Shown here one piece after another: positions 10,981-22,530 of a stretch of 42,500 bases of DNA; positions within the stretch are counted from its first letter, which is position 1; the number at the start of each line of letters is the position of its first letter. The stretch covers positions 8,776,923 through 8,819,422 of the forward strand of contig CM022666.1 of the NCBI GenBank assembly GCA_012295275.1, written 5' to 3'. This stretch comes from Chrysomallon squamiferum. Its lineage: Eukaryota; Mollusca; Gastropoda; Neomphalida; Peltospiridae. The notes beneath the pieces are model-generated. The model made no database searches. It was not told the DNA's origin and worked only from the letters and a program-made list of their open reading frames with translations. Both the position numbers and the translations under genes were made by a program.

Positions 10981-11015
10981 TAGTAGTAGTAGCAGTAGTA
11001 GTAGTAGTAGTAGTA
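10621..11015. repeat. T/G-rich tract, (AAAT)n and degenerate AGT triplets
   Basis: A GTT/GTTT-rich segment (10640-10800), AAAT (10804-10845), then AGT/GTT/AAT triplets to about 11015. The 143-residue minus-strand frame of Tyr, Cys, Asn and Lys runs is entirely repeat-derived. Confidence 0.93.
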
Positions 11016-11216
11016 CATCTTCTATTAGATATGAATGACGTCAGGTATTTTCTATCAGAGGTACGTGTTTAAAATTTTAAAACGTTTTTACAATTAGGAT
11101 GCATACATACAGAGCTTTTGTCAACAATCTTATAGCAAAGACGTTAAAATTTCGAGTCATTATTCCGTTATGAAAAGAAACATTCACTGCTTGCAGCTTA
11201 ATTTGATCTTCATTAT
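11016..11216. other. Unique spacer with a CRE palindrome
   Basis: TGACGTCA lies at 11036-11043, immediately right of the AGT tract. The remainder is AT-rich unique sequence. Confidence 0.5.
11036..11043. promoter_or_regulatory. TGACGTCA palindrome (CRE-type)
   Basis: Perfect CREB/ATF consensus octamer. Functional use is inference. Confidence 0.35.
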
Positions 11217-11238
11217 GGGGGAGGGGAGGGGGAGGGGG
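11217..11238 (+). other. Strong G-quadruplex motif
   Basis: G5-A-G4-A-G5-A-G5, four runs of at least four G with single-base loops. This is the configuration expected to give the most stable parallel quadruplexes, and the best such motif in the window. Confidence 0.7.
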
Positions 11239-11880
11239 AGAGGAGCGGGTCAGGACAGACTGACCCTAACGTTATTTATATATTCTGATGACATTTCTTT
11301 AATTTTGAAATGTACTCTTTTGCTTGAATGCGAGTAAAACTCAGGTGTGTTAGTTAACATTGTCGTCAGAGAGAAATCATTTGGTGAACTGAAACCCTAA
11401 CCAAAACGACGTACACATCGCGCAGTTTAAAAAACAAAAAGTTGTGATCACAGCTAGAATAAATAGTAACCCCTGTTAGACAATAACTGTGCGCCTAGTG
11501 ACGTCACAATGATATGGCCACCACCGTCATCATGACCATCATTATCATCATCATCTTTGTGACTGTCAGTGACACTCGGTTTTCCTGGACACAGCTCGGA
11601 CACACGTCATGTCTGTTCCAGTTTAAGACTATGAACGTCCATCAGGACCAAAAGCAGAATCTCCAGATATAAGCCAATGATTTTCCGATCAGTTCCATCA
11701 CAAATTATGTTTTCTTTGTAAACATTATACACGGCACAGTAACGTATTTAGCTAAATTATTATCAAATCGGCTTTCCCGAATGATTCCCTTTAATTTGTA
11801 TTTTTAACATCATTCGCTTATCTTCGGCGTTAACGTTCGTGAATGTTCGTTCGGCATTTCGGCAAAGACCGGCTATTTTT
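11239..11880. other. Unique complex island
   Basis: Contains TGACGTCA (11499-11506), a short CAT triplet tract (about 11525-11556) and otherwise unique CpG-bearing sequence. No supported exon. Confidence 0.5.
11499..11506. promoter_or_regulatory. TGACGTCA palindrome (CRE-type)
   Basis: Perfect CREB/ATF consensus octamer, twelve bases left of an ATGGCC word. Functional use is inference. Confidence 0.35.
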
Positions 11881-12031
11881 CTGTTGCTTTCTTTCTTTCT
11901 TTTTTCTTTCTTATTTGTTTGTTCGTTTGTTTCTTTCTTTATTTATTTATTTATTTTATTTTATTTTATTTTATTTTATTCTATTCTATTCTATTCTATT
12001 TTATTTATTTTATTTTATTTTATTTTATTTG
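11881..12031. repeat. CTTT / TTTG / ATTTT pyrimidine-rich microsatellite
   Basis: CTTT and TTTG words pass into a long ATTTT/ATTCT pentanucleotide tract (about 11945-12031). Phe/Leu/Ile-rich frames are artefacts. Confidence 0.95.
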
Positions 12032-12184
12032 TTTTCTTATTTCTTGTTGTTTTTATTAAATTGTTCGTTTGTTTGTTTCATCGTTACTTTATTAGCTTAT
12101 TTACTTTTCTTATTTCTTGTTGTTTTTATTAAATTGTTCGTTTGTTTGTTTCATCGTTACTTTATTAGCTTATTTACTTTTCTT
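12032..12184. repeat. Perfect 73-bp tandem duplication
   Basis: 12036-12108 is repeated without visible change at 12109-12181, with a few matching bases on either side. The unit is ordinary AT-rich sequence containing two GTTTGTTT words. Absence of divergence implies a recent event or an assembly artefact. Confidence 0.93.
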
Positions 12185-12496
12185 TGTTACAGTTTGTTAT
12201 CTTAATTATTAATTAATTCTTTCCATTACCTAGCTTTCTTTAAATAACTTCGTATAATTATTTATTAAGACTGTATATCATAACTGCACAAATTAACTTG
12301 AAAAACCGAAACTGACGCTAATAAGACATCTACATCCGGTATACATTCTGAACGAGCACAAATAACTGAAAAACGACTGGCAGGTGTAATTTTCTTAGTT
12401 TTGTTAAAATTAATCTCTAGAGAGTTCAGTATGTATCTGTGGTGTCTGCCTAAAAATGTCTGTCTGTCTGTGTGGTCTGAGTTTTCATATGTTATG
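12185..12496. other. Unique AT-rich spacer
   Basis: No gene seen. A short TGTC run lies at about 12459-12472. Confidence 0.5.
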
Positions 12497-12790
12497 ATGA
12501 TACAGTTACTAATACTACTACTACTGGAATTAATATTTATACTAGTACAACAACACTAACATCTTCACTGCTGTTGATTATAATTTTCCTACTACAAAAA
12601 TAGCTACTATTATTACAACTGCTTTTATTATTACTACTGCTGCTACTATTACTAATATAACTAATAACAATCATCGTCATTATCATTTTATTGTGATTGT
12701 TATTATTACTATTACTACTGCTACCACCAGCATGATGACCACCACGACTACTAATATTACAATTGCTGCTATTGTGCTGCTATTACCTCT
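12497..12790. repeat. Degenerate ACT/ACC/ATT triplet tract
   Basis: A long, highly diverged triplet repeat that keeps a visible 3-bp phase, with ACT, GCT and ATT words. An old, decayed trinucleotide satellite. Confidence 0.75.
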
Positions 12791-12954
12791 ACAATTTAAT
12801 TTATCGGTCCTTAACCCTGTTTCAATACGCACTTTTCACAGTAGGCAAACTTCGAACAACACGTAACTTATCAACCAGCTAATTGCTTCTTTTATCTCAG
12901 CTATCGTTATTAGAACGTTATCCCTTTTTACCTATTATTAATATTCCTCTCTAT
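12791..12954. other. Unique spacer
   Basis: No feature seen. Confidence 0.5.
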
Positions 12955-12986
12955 ATGTGCTTGTGTGTGTGTCTCACTCTCTCTCC

Positions 12987-13049
<63 letters not shown>

Positions 13050-13165
13050 CTCCATCTGTGTGTGTGTGTGTGTGTGTCTGTGTGTGTGTGTTTTGTGTGT
13101 GTGTGGGTGTGGGTGGGTGTTTGTGTGTGTCTCTGTGTGTGTGTGTGTCTCTGTGTGTGTGAATA
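12955..13165. repeat. (CT)n then (GT)n compound microsatellite
   Basis: CT about 12971-13054, GT with interruptions about 13057-13161. The frames through it are Ser/Leu and Cys/Val artefacts. Confidence 0.97.
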
Positions 13166-13324
13166 TTTAATAAGTTACTTTAGCCTAAAGCAACACAGCA
13201 ATATCCAATCTTTTATTACCTTCCGTAATGTCAGCCAAGGCCGATTACATTCAGAATACATCGTACAATTACTATATCAATTATGTGTGGCTTTAAACGC
13301 TTTACGCCACATATTTCAGTTTGT
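13166..13324. other. Unique spacer
   Basis: A short complex island between two dinucleotide blocks. No gene seen. Confidence 0.5.
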
Positions 13325-13610
<286 letters not shown>

Positions 13611-14169
13611 GTATGTATTTATGTATGAGTTCATGTAGTGTCTCAACATATGAATATAATTATTTATTTCTCACACACGCAAACAAACACACGTGTTAAT
13701 ATTAATATTTTAAACATTAACGTGTATTTAGATTGAAAAGCTGTAGGATGTGACTTCGATGTACTCATAATTTATTTTTAATTATACAAGTCTTTGTTGG
13801 CGCTAGGGGGGTATAGGAAAGTTATAGAATTTGTAAATGAATTTAAATAAAAACGTAACTATCAGAGGCATGTATTAAAACACGATTACCAGATATGCAT
13901 GACCAAATTGGCATTAATAATTGACTGTATGAGTTTTGGAGTAAGCAGGCACCCCTCACCCCCCGCTGGTTTGAAGTATTAAAACACTTGATTACGAACG
14001 CTGGAACATCTGTATCTGTGAATCTTTATTTTTTTTTACTAACAATCGATTATATAACACATCTGTTATCTGTTAATCCACTCTTCGATCTGCCTGCACG
14101 TGAGTCTGTCAAACAAGCTAACGTCTGTCACGAATCCATCTTTCTATCCATCCTTCCTTCCCTTCGTCC
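13611..14169. other. Unique spacer
   Basis: AT-rich to moderate complexity. Contains CACGTG at about 13692 and 14098 and a run of six G after CGCTA at about 13804. No supported gene. Confidence 0.5.
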
Positions 14170-14260
14170 ATGCATCCATACACACATATGCGCACGCAAA
14201 CACACAGACACACACATTAAAAGCACACAGACGCACTCATAAAAACACACACACACACAT

Positions 14261-14301
<41 letters not shown>

Positions 14302-14335
14302 TACCAACATACATTCATACGTAAATACATATATC
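14170..14335. repeat. (CA)n microsatellite with ACAT edges
   Basis: Interrupted CA from about 14178, pure about 14263-14297, then ACAT words. Confidence 0.96.
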
Positions 14336-14445
14336 ATCCATTATCAGTCCATCCCTGTACAAACCTTGTAAACACATTTTTAGACAAAAACACTGACGGC
14401 CGCCTACGCATGAAAACAAACACCCACAGAGACAGTCAGACAGTC

Positions 14446-14479
<34 letters not shown>

Positions 14480-14480
14480 T
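14336..14480. repeat. Spacer and (CAGA)n tract
   Basis: About 90 bp of unique sequence followed by CAGA/CAGT repeats (about 14432-14478). Confidence 0.93.
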
Positions 14481-14761
14481 TAGATTTCTTGCGTATTTTC
14501 ACCTGCACCCTGCACGTCACAACTGAGCCGGTGTCGGTGTACCTGGACTAATTAGCAGCAAACTCTTCTAATTCCTGTCTCCCGAGAGCAATTTGGAGTT
14601 TGAAAGAAGAGCTACATCTGCACGAGCTATCCCGTGATGCCCTCGTGAGATTTAATTTAGTTTACCACGGAAGTAGATGGCGTTAATGTTGACAATTATT
14701 TTAATCGCAAGTCGCAGTGCGTGGAGAATTTTTATACAATTAAATTCATTTACTAACGTCT
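14481..14761. other. Unique complex island with homeodomain-type words
   Basis: Contains GTGTACCTGGACTAATT (14537-14553), nearly repeated at 15372-15387, and AGTAGATGGCG near 14662, which resembles a CTCF-type core. A conserved non-coding element is plausible but untested. Confidence 0.4.
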
Positions 14762-14769
14762 TTCTTTCT

Positions 14770-14816
<47 letters not shown>

Positions 14817-14820
14817 TTTC
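14762..14820. repeat. (TTTA)n microsatellite
   Basis: Nearly pure TTTA over about 55 bp. Confidence 0.97.
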
Positions 14821-15235
14821 ACTGATTGTTTGTTTATTTATTTGTTTTTTCAGTTTATTTGTCAGTCTTTCAAAAATTGTTTATTTCTAAAACCTTTAAA
14901 AAGGGCAAGATTTTCGTTAGTTACAAAATTTCATATTAAGGAACATATACTTTTATCACTGTTATTCGTACTGGTGCTGTTGATGCTGTTGTCATCATCA
15001 AAATCAGAATATTTTATACTACTTCTACTATTCCGACTAATACTAAAACAAAAGCTATTACTACTACTAATAGCGCTAATAATGACACTAATACTAACAG
15101 TACGTTCATCATCTTACAAACACTAGAAGACGTAACTTTGAGCGCCGTGTTACTAAAGACAAATTCATTCTCCACTCAAGACGCGAGCTAAAACAGAAGT
15201 ATCTGGAAATAAAATCTCTCACTTAAACAACAGAT
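14821..15235. other. AT-rich spacer with short degenerate ACT/GCT tract
   Basis: Diverged triplets at about 14965-15110. A 149-residue plus-strand frame (14677-15126) crosses the TTTA tract and these triplets and is Leu/Ile/Phe-rich. No domain or signal makes it credible. Confidence 0.5.
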
Positions 15236-15440
15236 GCAGCTCTGCCCTGCAGCCACGTGGTTTAGAAGAACACGACTTCTATCGAACAGCCTCCGGGAAT
15301 CGAACCCGCGAATCTCTTAAGCGCTTGTTAAAGGAGCGAAAAGCGGCGGGAAGGTGGTTGTTTTTCTGTACGTGTACCTGACTAATTGGGTTTGTCCCAC
15401 GGCTGCCGGACGTTTTGTCACCTCCGAGAAAAGATCAAGG
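15236..15440. other. Complex island with tRNA-like B-box
   Basis: CpG-bearing unique sequence. It holds CACGTG (about 15253), a minus-strand T-arm-like hairpin (15294-15308) with a perfect B-box, and a near-copy of the GTGTACCTG-ACTAATT word. It may be a decayed tRNA-derived SINE head or a regulatory island. Confidence 0.4.
15294..15308 (-). other. tRNA-like T-arm with Pol III B-box
   Basis: Read on the minus strand, CGGG-TTCGATT-CCCG forms a 4-bp stem with a 7-base loop, and GGTTCGATTCC (15296-15306) matches the B-box consensus at all positions. No acceptor stem, A-box or anticodon arm pairs correctly upstream, so a functional tRNA gene is not supported. A SINE or tRNA-like relic is possible. 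Confidence 0.35.
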
Positions 15441-15785
15441 CAAATAATAGATTATGTGTAGACAGTTACATAAGAATATTACTTGGGATTCTCTTTTTTG
15501 AAATAACGGTTTGATCTTCTTATCTTCATGTCCTTGAGTGCGTATGTCCCTTTCTGTGTGATTTTGTGTTCAGTGTGTTTGTGCGTGCGTGTATCTATGT
15601 ACGTCTTTGTGTGCGTATGTGTACGTGAAAATACATTTATTCATCCGCCCATTTATCCACCCATCCATCCAATTAACAATTCATCCATTCAGTCATTAAT
15701 TTATTTATACTTTCATTCAGGTAAAAAATTATGTTCATTTAACTGTGTTCAAAATATTTATTTTAATTATTTATTTTATATTTTA
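15441..15785. other. Spacer with TG and ATCC/ATTC words
   Basis: Interrupted TG/CGTG (15540-15630), then degenerate ATCC/ATTC (about 15640-15720). AT-rich right end. Confidence 0.55.
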
Positions 15786-15975
<190 letters not shown>

Positions 15976-16485
15976 GTAACAAAAAACTGAAATTTATATA
16001 TTTGATTATTAGTCTCTACATCAGTATCAATCATATTTAAAATATCAGCCAAAAAATATAAATACATTAATAACTAAATATTTTGAAAAAATCCATTCAT
16101 CTGTTTTCCTATTAGTCTAGTCAATTATCGTTTACTCGGGCCTTTGTTTTTTCTTTTGATTGGCAGGCCTTAATCGTCAATGACAACAGCATAAGAGATC
16201 TGCCTGTAGGACTGGCGCGAAAATGCGCGAGGGAGATCGGATACTAAACATGGCTGACGTGTTTTGAAATGAAGATAGATGACGTTTTTGTTGTTGATCA
16301 CACACAGGAAACACGGTCCACTGCATCGCGCGAACCGCCACGCGAGAAACTGGCAGCGAAAAATTGGTTACAAATAAAATCTGCTTGTGTAGATGTTTGT
16401 TAGTTCCAGTTATTTTAATGCATTTAGAAATTAATTAAATGTTTTTGTTTTCTTTTAAACTAAAATGATATATATGAATTATTAC
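15976..16485. other. AT-rich spacer and CpG-bearing island
   Basis: From about 16130 the sequence is complex. GGCGCGAAAATG (16214-16225, E2F-like, repeated at 37074) lies there, with ATGGCTGACG (16243) and GCGCGAACCGCCA (16328-16340, shared with 1993-2005). No exon is supported. Confidence 0.45.
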
Positions 16486-17175
16486 TGACGACATCTGCGA
16501 CTGCAACGACTACGCCTACATCCACCAGATGCTGCTGCTACAACGACAGCTGTTTCTGAAACTGTATCTCTCGCTGTAACAACTACTACAACTACATCAT
16601 AATCACGAATGCTGCTACAATTACATCTATAACTACGACAACTACGACAGCTAGTTCTATACCGTATCGTGCCTATAATAAAACTTGTTTTCATTTATAG
16701 CAACTATTTCTATATCTCTATTAAGACATAACAAATGATATTTCTCTATGTTGATAATTACGACAACAGCAGTCCGGCTTAAATCAGTGTCAGTTATAAC
16801 AACAACTACAACAGTTTCCACTACTGGTACCACTATTACTAACACTGCTGCTGCTACTACTGCTATCACTACTAGTACTACTATTAGTACTATTACTACT
16901 ACTACTACCATTACATGAAAAACATTAATTTAAAAAATGTTTTATTATTATTATTTTTATATGTACAGACATTAATAATACTCTTTTACAACGACATCCA
17001 CGACTGTAACAATAGCTCAGATACCAATTTCTTTATAAAACAACTACTGCAGCCACATCTACAGTTAATATCATGAATAAATTAACTACTACTACATCTA
17101 CGACGACGACAACCACACTACTAAAAAATATTTAATATAACAAATACCACTCTCAAACAACGACGACTACTTCGT
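16486..17175. repeat. Long degenerate ACT/ACA/CTA triplet tract
   Basis: Nearly 700 bp in three patches (about 16486-16660, 16740-16916, 16990-17170) of diverged triplets with a persistent 3-bp rhythm, separated by AT-rich linkers. The Val/Ile/Ala-rich minus-strand frames here follow from that rhythm. Confidence 0.75.
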
Positions 17176-17675
17176 CAACATTCAAAACAAAGACAAAACA
17201 ATTCACCATATAAAACAAAAAAAAAAAATAAAAAAATTCAAATGATATCTACTGTTTTCAAGTCTAAATTTTCCTTCTTGTCAACTGAAAAGAATACTGG
17301 CGGGGAAACCTAAAACCCAAACCTGAACCTACAATCTGAAACACAGTCGAATTATTTCCTTGATTTATTACTGTCTCTCGTTGGAGTCATTTTTTTAAAA
17401 TTACGAAACGAGTTTAAACAAAAAGAAAGAAAGATAGCTGTAATGTATATATTAGCCGTGCAGGGCAGAGGTATATCTTAGAGGTCGGGCAATTTACTAG
17501 CAGAAATTACTGTAATAATAGCAATAATTAGAATGTGTATTTCTCCTCAAAGGGGACGTTAACGAGGAAAAAAAACCAGTAGACAGAGATTAAAGATTGT
17601 GTAATTTACCGTTCAGAAGACTGAGTGACTGTTACTAAAACGGAAGAGAAAAAAATGCAACACTCAAAACAATAC
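17176..17675. other. Unique spacer
   Basis: An A-rich run at about 17216-17236, then ordinary unique sequence. TGCAGGGCAGAG (17459-17470) is the inverted copy of a 12-mer at 15240-15251. No gene seen. Confidence 0.5.
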
Positions 17676-18065
17676 ATGGAAATACAGACACATGTACAAA
17701 ACTACACAAAACAAAGTTTTGAAATTCATTTTACCTTTATCTCCAAACAGTACATATACAAACACACATAATACAAGCATACGTACTTGCATGAATGCAC
17801 ATATACAGACATATATACGCGTACATACATACACATATATATTTATATATACAGACACATACATACATACATACAAATATACATATATATATATATATAT
17901 ATATATGAATATACATATACACACACACACACACCACACATACGTACAACACGAGTACAGCATATACAGAGGAGAACGCACATATATAAATACGCACAAA
18001 CTAACAGACACGTATGTACACAAACACACACAGATGTGTACATAAACAAAGACACACAAAAAGCA
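17676..18065. repeat. CA/TA/ACAT microsatellite-rich block
   Basis: Interrupted CA, ACAT (about 17852-17875), TA (about 17881-17907), CA (about 17918-17935) and further ACAC words. The many overlapping Tyr/Ile/Thr/His frames on both strands are artefacts. Confidence 0.93.
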
Positions 18066-18536
18066 TATTTATTTAACTTACTGTTTCTTTCGTAAAACAG
18101 TTTACTCAATTTCTCTGCATTCGACAAAAAGACTTTTCCATTAATTTTTTTCAAAAATAAATAAATTTTCTTTTCATCGAACAATATAATAAAAAATGAT
18201 AAAAAGACCCAGGAAGACATAACTCATATTCTATAGGTGAAAAGTGACGTCATCTAATTTACATATATTTAACATCTCGGCCATAAATAAACAATATTTC
18301 GAGCAGTGATTAAATTGTTCTCTCGTTTTATTCCTTCTTTTCTCTCGCTTTTAAAAATTTTGACATTAAAAAAGTATTAATAATAAATCAGTATTGTGAA
18401 TACACTCTAAATGTATCAGACGACTTTTTCGCTTTTTTGTGTTTCTGCACGTATTTAAATTTCTTCCGTCTTTATTTCAGAACTTGCGAACTTCATATCC
18501 CCCCTCACTCGTTGCCTCCCCGAATCTGTGATTTCC
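18066..18536. other. Unique AT-rich left flank of the minisatellite
   Basis: Contains TGACGTCA (18245-18252). The last 60 bp become pyrimidine-rich and lead into the first repeat unit. No gene. Confidence 0.5.
18245..18252. promoter_or_regulatory. TGACGTCA palindrome (CRE-type)
   Basis: Perfect CREB/ATF consensus octamer about 290 bp left of the large minisatellite. Functional use is inference. Confidence 0.35.
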
Positions 18537-18660
18537 CCTTCCCTTAACACACCAGTCTAAGAAAGTCTTCCCTTTATACACAGTCTAAGAAAGTCTTCCC
18601 TCTACACACCAGTCTAAGAAAGTCTTCCCTTTATACACCAGTCTAAGAAAGTCTTCCCTT

Positions 18661-18945
18661 AACACACCAGTCTAAGAAAGTCTTCCCTTTATACACAGTC
18701 TAAGAAAGTCTTTCCTTTACACACCAGTCTAAGAAAGTCTTCCCTTTATACACAGTCTAAGAAAGTCTTCCCTTTATACACCAGTCTAAGAAAGTCTTCC
18801 CTTAACACACCAGTCTAAGAAAGTCTTCCCTTTATACACAGTCTAAGAAAGTCTTTCCTTTACACACCAGTCTAAGAAAGTCTTCCCTTTATACACAGTC
18901 TAAGAAAGTCTTCCCTTTATACACCAGTCTAAGAAAGTCTTCCCT
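18661..18945. repeat. 143-bp higher-order repeat, two copies (array left end)
   Basis: A five-unit block beginning AACACACCAG at 18661 is repeated at 18804 with the same order of variant joins, including one TTTCC unit. This is local amplification of a multi-unit block. Confidence 0.85.
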
Positions 18946-20867
18946 TTATACACAGTCTAAGAAAGTCTTCCCTTTATACACAGTCTAAGAAAGTCTTTCC
19001 TTTACACACCAGTCTAAGAAAGTCTTCCCTTTATACACAGTCTAAGAAAGTCTTCCCTTTATACACAGTCTAAGAAAGTCTTCCCTTAACACACCAGTCT
19101 AAGAAAGTATTCCCTCTACACACCTGTCTAAGATAGTCTTCCCTTTACACACCAGTCTAAGATAGTCTTCCCTTTATACACAGTCTAAGATAGTCTTCCC
19201 TTTATACAGTCTAAGAAAGTCTTCCCTTTATACACAGTCTAAGATAGTCTTCCCTTTACACACCAGTCTAAGAAAGTTTTCCCTTTATACACAGTCTAAG
19301 AAAGTCTTCTCTTTATACACAGTCTAAGAAAGTTTTCCCTTTATACACAGTCTAAGAAAGTTTTCCCTTTATACACAGTCTAAGAAAGTCTTCTCTTTAT
19401 ACACAGTCTAAGAAAGTCTTCTCTTTATACACAGTCTAAGATAGACTTCCCTTTATATACAGTCTAACATAGCCTTCCCTTTATACACAGTCTAAGAAAG
19501 TCTTCCCTTTATACACAGTCTAAGATAGTCTTCCCTTTATACACAGTCTAAGAAAGTCTTCCCTTTATACACAGTCTAAGAATGTCTTCCCTTTATACAC
19601 AGTCTAAGAAAGTCTTCCCTTTATACACAGTCTAAGAAAGTCTTCCCTTTATACACAGTCTAAGATAGTCTTCCCTTTATACAGTCTAAGAAAGTCTTCC
19701 CTTTATACAGTCTAAGAAAGTCTTCCCTTTATACACAGTCTAAGAAAGTCTTCCCTTTATACACAGTCTAAGATAGACTTCCCTTTATACACAGTCTAAG
19801 AAAGTCTTCCCTTTATACACCAGTCTAAGAAAGTCTTCCCTTTATACAGTCTAAGAAAGTCTTCCCTTTATACAGTCTAAGAAAGTCTTCCCTTTATACA
19901 CCAGTCTAAGAAAGTCTTCCCTTTATACAGTCTAAGAAAGTCTTCCCTTTATACACCAGTCTAAGAAAGTCTTCCCTTTATACAGTCTAAGAAAGTCTTC
20001 CCTTTATACACCAGTCTAAGAAAGTCTTCCCTTAACACACCAGTCTAAGAAAGTCTTCCCTTTATACACCAGTCTAAGAAAGTCTTCCCTTTATACACCA
20101 GTCTAAGAAAGTCTTCCCTTTATACACCAGTCTAAGAAAGTCTTCCCTTTATACACCAGTCTAAGAAAGTCTTCCCTTAACACACCAGTCTAAGAAAGTC
20201 TTCCCTTTATACAGTCTAAGAAAGTCTTCCCTTTATACACAGTCTAAGAAAGTCTTCCCTTTATACACAATCTAAGAAAGTCTTCCCTTTAACACACCAG
20301 TCTAAGAAAGTCTTCCCTTTATACACAGTCTAAGAAAGTCTTCCCTTTATACACAGTCTAAGAAAGTCTTCCCTTTATACACAGTCTAAGAATGTCTTCC
20401 CTTTATACAGTCTAAGAAAGTCTTGCCTTTATATACAGTCTAAGATAGTCTTCCCTTTATACACACCAGTCTAAGATAGTCTTCCCTTTATACACAGTCT
20501 AAGATAGTTTTCCCTTTATACACAGCAGTCTAAGATAGTCTTCCCTTTATACACAGTCTAAGATAGTCTTCCCTTTATACAGTCTAAGAAAGTCTTCCCT
20601 TTATACAGTCTAAGAAAGTCTTCCCTTTATACACAGTCTAAGAAAGTCTTCCCTTTATACACAGTCTAAGAAAGTCTTCCCTTTATACACAGTCTAAGAA
20701 AGTATTCCCTTTACACACCAGTCTAGGAAAGTCTTCCCTTTATACACAGTCTAAGATAGTCTTCCCTTTACACACCAGTCTAAGAAAGTCTTCCCTTTAT
20801 ACACAGTCTAAGAATGTCTTCCCTTTATACACAGTCTAAGAAAGTTTTCCCTTTATACACAGTCTAA

Positions 20868-22530
20868 GAAAATATTTCCTTTACACACCAGTCTAAGAAA
20901 GTCTTCCCTTTATACACAGTCTAAGAAAGTCTTCCCTTTATACACAGTCTAAGATAGTCTTCCCTTTATACAGTCTAAGAAAGTCTTCCCTTTATACACA
21001 GTCTAAGAAAGTCTTCCCTTTACACACCAGTCTAAGAAAGTCTTCCCTTTATACACCAGTCTAAGAAAGTCTTCCCTTTATACACAGTCTAAGATAGTCT
21101 TCCCTTTATACACCAGTCTAAGAAAGTCTTCCCTTTATACACAGTCTAAGAATGTCTTCCCTTTATACACAGTCTAAGAAAGTTTTCCCTTTATACACAG
21201 TCTAAGAAAATATTTCCTTTACACACCAGTCTAAGAAAGTCTTCCCTTTATACACAGTCTAAGAAAGTCTTCCCTTTATACACAGTCTAAGATAGTCTTC
21301 CCTTTATACAGTCTAAGAAAGTCTTCCCTTTATACAGTCTAAGAAAGTCTTCCCTTTATACAGTCTAAGAAAGTCTTCCCTTTATACAGTCTAAGAATGT
21401 CTTCCCTTTATACAGTCTAAGAAAGTCTTGCCTTTATATACAGTCTAAGATAGTCTTCCCTTTATACACAGTCTAAGATAGTCTTCCCTTTATACACAGT
21501 CTAAGATAGTTTTCCCTTTATACACAGCAGTCTAAGATAGTCTTCCCTTTATACACAGTCTAAGATAGTCTTCCCTTTATACAGTCTAAGAAAGTCTTCC
21601 CTTTATACAGTCTAAGAAAGTCTTCCCTTTATACACAGTCTAAGAAAGTCTTCCCTTTATACACAGTCTAAGAAAGTCTTCCCTTTATACACAGTCTAAG
21701 AAAGTATTCCCTTTATACACCAGTCTAAGAAAGTCTTCCCTTTATACACAGTCTAAGATAGTCTTCCCTTTATACACAGTCTAAGAAAGTCTTCCCTTTA
21801 TACACAGTCTAAGAAAGTCTTCCCTTTATACACAGTCTAAGAAAGTTTTCCCTTTATACACAGTCTAAGAAAATATTTCCTTTACACACCAGTCTAAGAA
21901 AGTCTTCCCTTTATACACAGTCTAAGAAAGTCTTCCCTTTATACACAGTCTAAGATAGTCTTCCCTTTATACAGTCTAAGAAAGTCTTCCCTTTATACAG
22001 TCTAAGAAAGTCTTCCCTTTATACACAGTCTAAGAAAGTCTTCCCTTTATACAGTCTAAGAAAGTCTTCCCTTTATACACAGTCTAAGAAAGTCTTCCCT
22101 TTATACACAATCTAAGAAAGTCTTCCCTTTATACACCAGTCTAAGAAAGTCTTCCCTTTATACACCAGTCTAAGAAAGTCTTCCCTTTACACACCAGTCT
22201 AAGAAAGTCTTTCCTTTACACACCAGTCTAAGAAAGTCTTCTCTTTATACACAGTCTAAGAAAGTCTTCCCTTTATACACAGTCTAAGAAAGTCTTTCCT
22301 TTACACACCAGTCTAAGAAAGTCTTCCCTTTATACACAGTCTAAGAAAGTATTCCCTTTACACACCAGTCTAGGAAAGTCTTCCCTTTATACACAGTCTA
22401 AGATAGTCTTCCCTTTACACACCAGTCTAAGAAAGTCTTCCCTTTATACACAGTCTAAGAATGTCTTCCCTTTATACACAGTCTAAGAAAGTTTTCCCTT
22501 TATACACAGTCTAAGAAAATATTTCCTTTA
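20868..22530. repeat. Mid-array higher-order repeat marked by GAAAATATTTCC
   Basis: The rare variant GAAAATATTTCC occurs at 20868, 21206, 21869 and 22515 with matching neighbouring units. Spacings are 338, 663 and 646 bp, about one, two and two multiples of 0.33 kb (about twelve units). Confidence 0.8.

Noticed and set aside
10587-11018. 143-codon minus-strand frame with Tyr, Cys and Asn runs
   Set aside because: Direct translation of AGT/GTT/AAT triplets and an AAAT tract.
17281-17345. AACCTA/AAACCC words suggesting degenerate telomere repeat
   Set aside because: Words are irregular in length and sequence and do not keep a six-base period.
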